Below are positions 1 to 6,270 of a stretch of 50,833 nt of DNA, piece by piece; position 1 is the stretch's first letter, and the number at the start of each line of letters is the position of its first letter. A model generated the notes under the pieces. That model was not told where the DNA came from. It did not search any database and saw nothing but the letters and a program-made list of their open reading frames with translations. The stretch lies in assembly GCA_016176295.1 (NCBI GenBank), contig JACOXN010000010.1, positions 1 to 50,833 on the forward strand, written 5' to 3'. This stretch comes from Candidatus Giovannonibacteria bacterium (GTDB taxonomy: Bacteria; Patescibacteriota; Minisyncoccia; UBA11713; 2-01-FULL-45-33). Position numbers and translations under genes: made by a program.

Positions 1-9
1 TGGGATTAT

Positions 10-36
10 GTGGCTTTGCGCAAGGCGCAAAGCCAC
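10..36. repeat. Perfect 12-bp inverted repeat (hairpin)
   Basis: Arms at 10-21 and 25-36 are exact reverse complements around a 3-base loop. A smaller 5-bp hairpin (45-49 with 53-57) follows at once. No gene overlaps it. It lies downstream of tRNA-Ala on the minus strand and may help end that transcript, but there is no clear T-run, so this is only structure seen in the sequence. Confidence 0.5.
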
Positions 37-96
37 CAAGCCGAGGGGCGAAGCCCCGAGGCAATTCTCTCTGAAAAACGCGGAAGTATTGTTATG

Positions 97-133
97 TGGA
101 CCTGGGGAGAATCGAACTCCCGTCTGCCGGATG
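97..133 (-). pseudogene. Partial tRNA-Ala copy (3' half only)
   Basis: Positions 97-133 match 149-185 (T-arm, variable region and 3' acceptor strand of the neighbouring tRNA-Ala) with 34 of 37 bases identical, offset by exactly 52 bases. The matching 5' half is absent: the bases that should hold the D-arm are a short spacer and the 3' end of the real tRNA, so it cannot fold as a tRNA. It may be a remnant of a tandem tRNA or of integration at the tRNA 3' end. Confidence 0.75.
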
Positions 134-148
134 TTCCGATAGCAAAGG

Positions 149-219
149 TGGACCCGGGGAGAATCGAACTCCCATCTTCCGGATGCAAACCGGAAGCTCT
201 GCCATTAAGCTACGGGCCC
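149..219 (-). tRNA. tRNA-Ala (anticodon UGC)
   Basis: The minus strand folds into a full cloverleaf. The acceptor GGGCCCG pairs with CGGGTCC and keeps the G3:U70 wobble pair that is the alanine identity element. The D-stem is GCTT/GAGC, the anticodon stem TCCGG/CCGGA, the loop TTTGCAT (anticodon TGC), and the T-stem GGGAG/CTCCC. The discriminator base is A. The 3' CCA is not fully encoded (CCT follows the A), so CCA would be added by nucleotidyltransferase. A small hairpin (229-244) sits in the 5' leader. Confidence 0.95.
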
Positions 220-255
220 ACCTTTTCTATCGAGAATCCTCGATTTCTTATTTAA

Positions 256-261
256 ATTATA
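256..261 (-). promoter_or_regulatory. -10 box upstream of tRNA-Ala
   Basis: A perfect TATAAT on the minus strand, about 37 bases before the tRNA 5' end. No convincing -35 box is seen, so this is a likely but unproven promoter. Confidence 0.4.
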
Positions 262-388
262 ATGTAAATCGGGACAAACCGTTTACCAAGCCGACGTTAC
301 AGTCGGCTCTCCGACTTCATTATTTGTGACAATAGTTCGTCGGAGCTGAACTACAGGCCCAAAGCCCTGTCGGATGACGGGGCATATA

Positions 389-422
389 AGAATCACCCTA
401 TCATAAATGACAGGGTGATTCT
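389..422 (-). terminator. Hairpin after the cupredoxin gene
   Basis: Arms 389-399 and 412-422 form an exact 11-bp stem with a 12-base loop, 36 bases beyond the stop codon of the minus-strand cupredoxin gene. It lacks a strong T-run, so it is a weak terminator or 3'-end stabiliser. The rest of 220-457 holds no gene that I can support, only short GTCGG/CCGAC repeats. Confidence 0.5.
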
Positions 423-457
423 AGTTTCAAGTTCTTAAAAACTTGAATCCTTTTGCC

Positions 458-877
458 TTATTTAACCGTGATGGAACCTGTTGTAGACGGATCCAAGTGA
501 TTGTGGATCGGGCAGGTTTCCGCCTGGCTGAAAACAAAAGAGAAAGCGTCTCCTTTGTCCAAAGCCTTTTTCGGGTCAAGACCCGGGCAAGCTGTGTGAA
601 CCGGATGCGGTCCGGAAGCCGGCCAAAAAGCTTTTGTGCCGACATTCACGAACTTAATCGAGTCTCCGACGTTCAACGTAACGTCTTTGGGCAAAAAACC
701 AGTTTCGCCCACGTTAACGACGACTTCCTTAGCCGCCGTTGTCGGAACTCCGGTTTGCGTTCCTGTAGGAGTCGGAAGCGGTGTGCTTCCCGTCTCCGTT
801 GCTGGGGAAGAGTAGAAATACCACACTCCCAAGCCGGCCAATAATATTATCACCACTACGACTATTAATGTTTTCAT
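458..877 (-). CDS. Secreted/anchored cupredoxin (plastocyanin-like copper protein)
   Basis: 139 residues. Residues 3-22 are a strong hydrophobic signal anchor, 24-48 a Thr-Pro-rich linker, and about 50-139 a single cupredoxin domain. The copper-site pattern is visible: GPHPVH with His91/His94, then CPIHNH with Cys122, His125 and His127 near the C-terminus. The family binds one copper and carries electrons or stores copper outside the membrane. Here the protein would sit on the outer face of the cytoplasmic membrane. It stands alone between tRNA-Ala and the divergent serS. A -10 box (TAAACT) ends 7 bases before the ATG, so its mRNA is probably leaderless. The electron partner is unknown, as no cytochrome or oxidase gene is near. 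The fold call is secure; the role is inferred. Confidence 0.85.
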   Translation of the reverse strand: MKTLIVVVVIILLAGLGVWYFYSSPATETGSTPLPTPTGTQTGVPTTAAKEVVVNVGETGFLPKDVTLNVGDSIKFVNVGTKAFWPASGPHPVHTACPGLDPKKALDKGDAFSFVFSQAETCPIHNHLDPSTTGSITVK

Positions 878-884
878 ATGTTAC

Positions 885-890
885 AGTTTA
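885..890 (-). promoter_or_regulatory. -10 box of the cupredoxin gene
   Basis: TAAACT preceded by TGT (extended -10), ending 7 bases before the ATG at 877. Predicts a leaderless transcript. Confidence 0.5.
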
Positions 891-985
891 ACATACTATT
901 TAAAATAGTGCAAGTATTTTAAAGTATTTTGGGCATATTTTCATGAGGGTTCCTTACGACTCTTTTATTTTTACCCGTCCGCGGG

Positions 986-991
986 TAGAAT
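986..991 (+). promoter_or_regulatory. -10 box of serS
   Basis: TAGAAT ends 7 bases before the serS ATG and no Shine-Dalgarno sequence is present, so a leaderless mRNA is predicted. Confidence 0.5.
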
Positions 992-998
992 GTAAAGT

Positions 999-2276
999 AT
1001 GCTGGATATTAAATTCATACGGGAAAACAGGGACCTGGTCAAAGAAGCCGCAAGAAAGAAAAAGATCAAGCTAGACCTTGACCGGCTTATGGCGCTGGAC
1101 GAAAAAAGAAGAAAGCTGATTGCCGAGACCGATGAACTGCGAAAATTGCACCGCGAGTCTTCCGCAGAAACCGCAAGAACCGGGGGGCTGGAAGGCATAG
1201 AAAAAGATAAAATAATAATCAAACTCCGCGAAGAAAAAGACAAAATATCCCATAAAGAATTTGAACTTAACGCCGTGGAATCAGAATTCGATGAAATGAT
1301 GCTTCTTATTCCCAACATTCCGGATCTTTCTGTTCCGGATGGGGAGTCTGATGCGGAAAATTTGGAAATACGCACATGGGGGGAGCCGAAGCCGCTGAAT
1401 GCCATAGGTGGCAAAGACTATCTTACACTGATGAAAGAGCATGACATGGTTGATCTTGAAAGAGGAGCCAAGGTTTCCGGTTTTCGCGGTTATTTCTTAA
1501 AAAATGATGCGGTAGTTTTGACCATGGCGCTTTGGCATTTTACTTTAGATGAGCTTTCAAAAAGAGGCTTTGACCTTTTCGCGGCGCCCTCCCTCGTCCG
1601 CGAGGAAAATATGGTTGGAACTGGATGGTTTCCTCAGTCAAAAAACGACGTATACAAAACACAGGATGATCTTTATCTTTCGGGGACCGCCGAGGTGGCA
1701 ATGATGGGTTACCATGCCGGAGAAGTTCTTGAAGAAAAAGACCTGCCCAGGAAATATGCCGCATTTTCTCCGTGCTTCAGACGCGAGGCGGGAAGTTATG
1801 GTAAAGACGAAAAGGGGCTCTACCGCGTGCACGAATTTTATAAAGTAGAGCAGATCATCCTTTGCAAATCCGACCACCAGGAATCGGTTAAATGGCATGA
1901 GGAGCTGACAAAAAATTCCGAGGAAATCATGCAGGCGCTCCGTATTCCTTATCATGTGGTGCTGAATTGCGGGGGAGACCTTGGGTTGGGGCAGGTAAAA
2001 AAATACGATATCGAGGGCTGGATACCTTCGGAGAACAAATACCGCGAAACCCACTCCGCTTCTTACTTTCACGATTTCCAGGCGCGTAGGTTGGGAATAA
2101 AATACCGCGACGCCGAAGGAAAGATGCGTTTCGTGCATTCTTTAAACAACACTGCGATTGCCACTCCTCGTTTTCTTGAGTCATTCATCGAGAACAATCA
2201 GAATCACGATGGCTCAATTAATATCCCCGAGCCGCTTCAAAAGTTCTTCGGAGCCGCAAAAATTGAAAAAAAATAA
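999..2276 (+). CDS. serS: Seryl-tRNA synthetase
   Basis: 425 residues, the usual length for bacterial SerRS. It charges tRNA-Ser (and tRNA-Sec where present) with serine in the cytoplasm. The N-terminus MLDIKFIREN opens the long antiparallel coiled-coil arm (about 1-110) that grips the long variable arm of tRNA-Ser. The class II core follows: motif 2 around residues 255-285 (FRREAGSYGKDEKGLYRVHEF region) and motif 3 around 383-395, with TPRFLESFIENNQ in place of the commoner RTL(I)A form. The motif 3 arginine is present. The start is fixed by the typical N-terminus and by a -10 box directly upstream. It is a single-gene unit ending in a hairpin that overlaps the stop codon. Nothing unusual otherwise. 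Confidence 0.97.
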   Translation: MLDIKFIRENRDLVKEAARKKKIKLDLDRLMALDEKRRKLIAETDELRKLHRESSAETARTGGLEGIEKDKIIIKLREEKDKISHKEFELNAVESEFDEMMLLIPNIPDLSVPDGESDAENLEIRTWGEPKPLNAIGGKDYLTLMKEHDMVDLERGAKVSGFRGYFLKNDAVVLTMALWHFTLDELSKRGFDLFAAPSLVREENMVGTGWFPQSKNDVYKTQDDLYLSGTAEVAMMGYHAGEVLEEKDLPRKYAAFSPCFRREAGSYGKDEKGLYRVHEFYKVEQIILCKSDHQESVKWHEELTKNSEEIMQALRIPYHVVLNCGGDLGLGQVKKYDIEGWIPSENKYRETHSASYFHDFQARRLGIKYRDAEGKMRFVHSLNNTAIATPRFLESFIENNQNHDGSINIPEPLQKFFGAAKIEKK

Positions 2277-2296
2277 GCCGTTCAATGACGGCTTTT
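2276..2296 (+). terminator. Terminator of serS overlapping a convergent gene end
   Basis: AGCCGT (2276-2281) pairs with ACGGCT (2288-2293), followed by T-rich sequence. It begins in the serS stop codon and runs into the end of the convergent gene at 2282. Confidence 0.6.
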
Positions 2297-3226
2297 GCAG
2301 ATATATAATCGTGTTTCCGTCTCAGCAATTTTAAAGACTGCTATCGGTTTTTGTTTGCTCCCGCCTACTCGCGGGCTTCCTCCTGTTGTGGAACCTCCAC
2401 CCCAGTGATGCGGATGTCTGTCCTCTTTTTTATCACAAGCCCGCAGAATATTCGGAACCGGAAAGGGTATGCACTCGGAAACTCTGCCGAAGCTGTAGGT
2501 GTAATTTCCGTCATCTCTTTTCCGTACGGAGATAAAGGCCTTGATGCCGTCAGCAAGAGCGCCTTGCCTTCCATATGGCCCAATTTCTTCTATCATTGCC
2601 CAGCCGGTGCCGGAAAAGATTACCTTGTACCTGATATCCAAGGTAAGCCGCCGCTGCTCTCCCACGATGAATTTGAGAATTCGGTGCTCTACGTCCGCAA
2701 GAATACTTTCAAAAGCTCCGGAATTCCTCGAATCTAGACCGCCAGCCAATCTAAATCTTCTGTATGGCTCAAAAACCCAGGCTACTTCCTGGAGAATTGG
2801 CATATCTACCGGGAACGGATATAGACCCGACATCGTGTCCTGTTTGTCCACAATATCAACAAGCTTATTAAGCCGGGGGTTGATCACTGATTCCGCGAGA
2901 TGCGGATATTTTAGCTCTGTGGCAGATGTGCTTACGTCTTCATCGCAGTCGTTCATATACACGACTGCACGCGGGCCGTTTTCATCCCGGAACGTTTTAA
3001 AAAGACCGGCCTGAATAAGTATATGCACTTGAGCGCAGGTAGCACGCGTCTCCAGCCGGGATACCTTTTCATGATGGTTAAAGTTTGCCGCGGGAAGAGA
3101 GGGGTCCATTTTTGGCCCGTCAGCCACAAAACCGTCCAGGGCAATCGAATACCTACCATATTTCTTTAGAAAAACTTTCCAGCTTAAAGGCACTATTTCC
3201 GGAAGCATGCGGAATTCTATTGTCAT
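2282..3226 (-). CDS. Conserved hypothetical protein, DHH-phosphoesterase-like
   Basis: 314 residues, no signal peptide or membrane segment. I do not recognise a named family with certainty. The N-terminal third has ALDGFVADGPKMD, then NFNHHEKVSRLETRATCAQV, which resembles the metal-binding Asp/His-His arrangement of DHH or MYG1-type hydrolases. Near the C-terminus, HPHHWGGGSTTGGSPR resembles the glycine-rich nucleotide-binding loop of DHHA1 domains. If the likeness is real, it would be a cytoplasmic metal-dependent phosphoesterase or exonuclease. The start ATG has a purine-rich AAAGGAAAA Shine-Dalgarno 3 bases upstream. It is convergent with serS and divergent from the ftsQ-like gene. A fold prediction would settle the family. 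Confidence 0.6.
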   Translation of the reverse strand: MTIEFRMLPEIVPLSWKVFLKKYGRYSIALDGFVADGPKMDPSLPAANFNHHEKVSRLETRATCAQVHILIQAGLFKTFRDENGPRAVVYMNDCDEDVSTSATELKYPHLAESVINPRLNKLVDIVDKQDTMSGLYPFPVDMPILQEVAWVFEPYRRFRLAGGLDSRNSGAFESILADVEHRILKFIVGEQRRLTLDIRYKVIFSGTGWAMIEEIGPYGRQGALADGIKAFISVRKRDDGNYTYSFGRVSECIPFPVPNILRACDKKEDRHPHHWGGGSTTGGSPRVGGSKQKPIAVFKIAETETRLYICKSRH

Positions 3227-3337
3227 AATTTTCCTTTCGTTCCTGATTTATTTTACAGCAAATATAGTAAAAAGTCAATATATTCGGGTAATGTTTATGA
3301 AATAGTATGTTTTCTAAACTAATATCAAATCTAGTGC

Positions 3338-3343
3338 TAAGAT
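3338..3343 (+). promoter_or_regulatory. Extended -10 box of the ftsQ-like gene
   Basis: TGCTAAGAT; the -10 hexamer ends 6 bases before the ATG at 3350. Leaderless transcript predicted. Confidence 0.5.
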
Positions 3344-3349
3344 TAATAA

Positions 3350-4123
3350 ATGGATCTTGGAAAATATCGCGGGAAAAGGCGCAAAAATAAATTCATTAAA
3401 AAAACGGTTCTGGCCCTTTTTACAGTTATTTTATCGGCGGGAGGCATTATCGGACTTTTTTGGATACCGTATTTCCGTATTTCAGCCATTGAAACATCGG
3501 GTCCCGGAGAGTCTGACGCGATAAAAACGGCGTTGCAGCCGCTTTTTGACGGCAGAATATATTCCGTGCTGCCGCAAGATAATTTTTTCCTTTTTAAATC
3601 GCCGCGGGCCCTTCAGACTTTAAATGAAAAAGAGCTGGGTGTGGCGCAGGTCTCAAAAAAATTCCCGCACACTTTGAGCGTAAAATTTTTTGAGGAGTCG
3701 CCCTGGCTTCTCTGGTGCTTCGAAAACAGCTGTTTCTACGTAAATAATAAAGGTGAAATATACGAGCGGGCTCCGCAGTTTTCCGAAAGCCCTCTCCCGA
3801 GGCTTTCGATATCGGCGGGGCCTTCCTTAAAAATAGGAAATAAAATCGCCGATGAAAGCGTTATTTCGTTTCTGCATGTCGTTATGGACGGCTTCACGGG
3901 CCTCGGCATATCCCAGGAAAATATAGAACTTGTTATAAAAGAAAAAGAGGTGAAATTCTTCACCCGGGAATCATGGTATTTATATACTGATTTCACTCTG
4001 GATCCGGAGAGAACATTTGAAGACTTTAGACTGCTTCTTTCGGAAAAAATTAAAGAAAAGCGGGCTGATCTTGAGTACGTTGATATGCGATTTAAGGATA
4101 AGGCGTTCTATAAATTCAAATGA
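3350..4123 (+). CDS. FtsQ/DivIB-like cell division protein
   Basis: 257 residues. A basic cytoplasmic N-terminus (GKYRGKRRKNKF) is followed by one membrane segment (about 18-40), then an extracytoplasmic region beginning with a POTRA-type domain (YFRISAIETSG opening) and a C-terminal beta domain ending YVDMRFKDKAFYKFK, which resembles the closing strand of FtsQ. The topology, length and order fit FtsQ/DivIB, the bitopic divisome protein that links early and late division proteins. Sequence similarity within this family is always low, so the call rests on architecture. It overlaps the next gene by 4 bases (ATGA), so the two are translationally coupled. No other divisome gene is in the window. 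Confidence 0.75.
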   Translation: MDLGKYRGKRRKNKFIKKTVLALFTVILSAGGIIGLFWIPYFRISAIETSGPGESDAIKTALQPLFDGRIYSVLPQDNFFLFKSPRALQTLNEKELGVAQVSKKFPHTLSVKFFEESPWLLWCFENSCFYVNNKGEIYERAPQFSESPLPRLSISAGPSLKIGNKIADESVISFLHVVMDGFTGLGISQENIELVIKEKEVKFFTRESWYLYTDFTLDPERTFEDFRLLLSEKIKEKRADLEYVDMRFKDKAFYKFK

Positions 4124-4548
4124 TTATTTTCAGGCAGTTTTCAAAATATTTTATAGTGGGCGCAAGCTCCGCCGTCATAGATTTTTTTATGCTCAATATC
4201 TTAAGCTATTTTACGGGTATTACTGTTGGAATATCACTTGGATGGATCAACGCTCCGGGAGCATTTCTCGGCATGCTAAACGCGTATTATTGGAACAGCC
4301 GCTGGGTGTTTAAAGCCGGCGAAGGCGAGAAAAAAAAGGGTGGGCACCGCGAATTTTTACTTTTCGCCGCCGTGGTTACGGCGGGGTTTTTCATCAACAG
4401 TTTTGCGCTTGTTTTTTTTACGACGTACTTTTCACGCCCTTCGGACATCCATCCGGCGCTTTGGCTTAATATTGCAAAGGCCCTCGCCACAGGGATTGTC
4501 GTCATCTGGAATTTCACAGGGTATAAATTTTTGGTTTTTAAAAAGTAA
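4120..4548 (+). CDS. GtrA-like four-helix membrane protein
   Basis: 142 residues with four predicted membrane segments. The opening FRQFSKYFIVGASSAVIDFF and the later GMLNAYYWNSRWVFK and WNFTGYKFLVFKK are the hallmarks of the GtrA/DPMS-flippase family. Members are thought to help move lipid-linked sugars (undecaprenyl-phosphate-glucose type) across the membrane for cell-surface polysaccharide or teichoic acid decoration. It overlaps the ftsQ-like gene by 4 bases, and the pair forms an operon. A GT2 glycosyltransferase that could make the lipid-linked sugar lies far away at 47709, so partnership is only a guess. Confidence 0.88.
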   Translation: MIIFRQFSKYFIVGASSAVIDFFMLNILSYFTGITVGISLGWINAPGAFLGMLNAYYWNSRWVFKAGEGEKKKGGHREFLLFAAVVTAGFFINSFALVFFTTYFSRPSDIHPALWLNIAKALATGIVVIWNFTGYKFLVFKK

Positions 4549-4582
4549 CAAAAAAATAATAATTTTTTATTATTTTTTTGTT
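4547..4582 (+). terminator. 16-bp A/T-only-core hairpin between gtrA-like gene and dnaX
   Basis: Arms 4547-4562 and 4567-4582 are perfect reverse complements around a TTTT loop, and the stem starts inside the gtrA stop codon. It contains only two G-C pair positions at most. It may end the upstream transcript by its long U-run, or act as an upstream element of the dnaX promoter that begins a few bases later. Confidence 0.55.
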
Positions 4583-4593
4583 AATAACTGTGC

Positions 4594-4599
4594 TATAAA
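4594..4599 (+). promoter_or_regulatory. Extended -10 box of dnaX
   Basis: TGCTATAAA ends 6 bases before the dnaX ATG; no Shine-Dalgarno. Leaderless transcript predicted. Confidence 0.6.
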
Positions 4600-4605
4600 T
4601 AACCT

Positions 4606-5637
4606 ATGGCAAATCAGGTTTTTTACAGGAAATACAGGCCGAAAAAATTCGAAGAAGTGGTCGGTCAGGATAATACGGTGAGGGTTCTGAAAAACGCGGT
4701 CTTAAAAAAACGGCTTGCGCACGCTTATCTTTTCTCAGGCCCCCGCGGCACCGGAAAAACCACCATCGCCCGGATACTTGCCAGGGAAGTCGGCTGCGAA
4801 GAAGAAGATATCAATGAAATAGACGCGGCTTCTTCAAGAGGAATCGATGAGGCCAGGGCATTAAGGGAAGCTGTGAGATTTTTGCCGCTCCGCTCACCCT
4901 ATAAAATTTATATAATCGACGAAGTGCACATGCTCACTAAGGAAGCTTTCAACGCTCTTTTGAAAACCCTGGAAGAGCCCCCCGCGCACGCAATTTTTGT
5001 GCTCGCCACTACCGAACTAGAAAAAGTCCCCGACACTATAGTTTCCCGCACCCAGCATTTTGAGTTCAAAAAAATAGCCGTGCCTGAAATGTCCAGGGAA
5101 TTGGGAAGGATAGCAAAAAACGAAAAATTCGAAGCGGACGACGCCGCCTTGAAGCTTCTTTCATTTTTTGCAGACGGCTCGCTCCGAGACGCGGAAAATC
5201 TTCTTTACCAGGTTTCCAGCATGGGCGCAAAGCGCATAACGGAGGAGGACGTGCGGCTTATGCTCGGAGCTCCGGAAGAGGAAATGGTGAACTCTATAAT
5301 ATCCGCCGCTTTGGAACACCGTACGGCAGAAGCGCTGGAAAATTTGGACAAAGTTCTTGAAGCGGGCGCCGACCCCGTCTTGTTGAATAAGCTTGTCTTA
5401 CGGATAGCGCGGGCCGCTTATTTTTTGGCGCTCGATAAAAGCACGGAAAAAATGCTTGCCGCTGAGTTCTCAAAAGACGAACTGAATTTTTTCGGTAAAC
5501 TTTCGTCATCCGGCGTAAAGCAATTGGAGAATGCCGTTCGGGAGCTGCTCTCCTCTTACCATATTCGAGCCGACGATTTTTTCCCGCAATTGCCGCTAGA
5601 ATTGGCTTTGATAAAAATTGCTACATCTCAAGTATAA
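4606..5637 (+). CDS. dnaX: DNA polymerase III clamp-loader subunit gamma (short, zinc module missing)
   Basis: 343 residues: an AAA+ clamp-loader ATPase with only the gamma-like core (domains I-III) and no tau extension. Walker A is GPRGTGKTT (45-53), Walker B IIDEVH (about 103-108), sensor 1 LATTE (about 133-137), and the trans-acting arginine finger lies in VSRTQHF (Ser147-Arg148). The family normally carries a four-cysteine zinc module between Walker A and the DxxEIDAAS segment. Here ILAREVGCEEEDINEIDAAS runs straight through, so about 20 residues and the zinc site are missing, with only Cys64 left. The flanking motifs are intact, so this looks like a clean loss and not a frameshift. It loads the beta clamp at the replication fork. 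It sits just upstream of a gene with two A AAA AAG slippery sites. Confidence 0.95.
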   Translation: MANQVFYRKYRPKKFEEVVGQDNTVRVLKNAVLKKRLAHAYLFSGPRGTGKTTIARILAREVGCEEEDINEIDAASSRGIDEARALREAVRFLPLRSPYKIYIIDEVHMLTKEAFNALLKTLEEPPAHAIFVLATTELEKVPDTIVSRTQHFEFKKIAVPEMSRELGRIAKNEKFEADDAALKLLSFFADGSLRDAENLLYQVSSMGAKRITEEDVRLMLGAPEEEMVNSIISAALEHRTAEALENLDKVLEAGADPVLLNKLVLRIARAAYFLALDKSTEKMLAAEFSKDELNFFGKLSSSGVKQLENAVRELLSSYHIRADDFFPQLPLELALIKIATSQV

Positions 5638-5640
5638 TGC

Positions 5641-5646
5641 TAAAAT
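5641..5646 (+). promoter_or_regulatory. Extended -10 box before the frameshifted secreted-protein gene
   Basis: TGCTAAAAT ends 6 bases before the ATG at 5653 and overlaps the region just after the dnaX stop codon. Confidence 0.5.
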
Positions 5647-5652
5647 AAATTG

Positions 5653-6269
5653 ATGTTTAAGCTAAAAATAATCTTGTTGTTTTTATGTATCGGAGCTCTT
5701 TCGTTTGCCGGGTTTCACTATTTGCCAAAAATATATTCCTTTCTCCCCGCTGCGACCTATGATAACAGCAGCGACAATGATACGCTCAAAGATAAGGAAA
5801 AAAAAGAGAAAAAAATAAAAAAGCTCCAAAAAAAGATATAATAAGCATCCAGACGCAATATGGTTTTGAACACTCTGGTAAATTAGACTCCGCAATCCTG
5901 GAGCAAATCGAAATATTTTCCCTGTCGGAAACGAATCCGCTAGTAGCTGATGAAGAAAGCACCCATAGTTGCTTCATTTCCCCTTTTTCCCAAACCATTC
6001 CGCTTTTAACCTCCGCAAGATTCAGAGTAAATTTAGCGCCCACGTCGGCCGGCATGCCGTTTAGGCTGGCCTCCGGCATATTGCCGCCCGGAGTGAATAT
6101 CTCTTATAGCGCCAGAAGCGGTGTTGCGCCGCAGGCTGTAGACGTAGATCTGGCATCAACGCCGGAAACTCAAACAGGGTCTTTCAGTCTTATGATTGTT
6201 TATATGGAAGATCAGCCGTCGGGAGCTACGCTTAAAAATTTTTGTCAGCTAAATTTAATTATTGAATAA
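5653..6269 (+). CDS. Secreted/anchored protein split by a -1 frameshift
   Basis: The frame starting at ATG 5653 encodes a signal anchor (FKLKIILLFLCIGALSFAGF) and a Lys/Glu/Asp-rich stretch, then stops at 5841. The -1 frame is open from 5796 to 6269 and continues sensibly: about 144 residues, including an FNI-type beta-rich segment (LASGILPPGVNISYSARSG) and a clean stop. Joined, the product would be about 206 residues. The join lies in a run of A-tracts that includes two canonical -1 slippery heptamers read in frame, A AAA AAG at 5817-5823 and 5829-5835. Either this is programmed frameshifting or one A is missing from the assembly (or gene). No strong pseudoknot is evident downstream; only a 5-bp stem at 5849-5853/5874-5878. 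Function unknown; the C-terminal part looks like an extracellular beta-sandwich. Confidence 0.6.
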
Positions 6270-6270
6270 T

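Noticed and set aside
10-329. Open frames of 60-81 codons around the tRNA-Ala
   Set aside because: They run through the tRNA gene and its 3' copy on both strands; no start signal, and the composition is that of structured RNA.
2351-3014. Plus-strand frames opposite the 2282-3226 gene
   Set aside because: They are antisense shadows with unlikely composition; the minus frame has a Shine-Dalgarno start and protein-like motifs.
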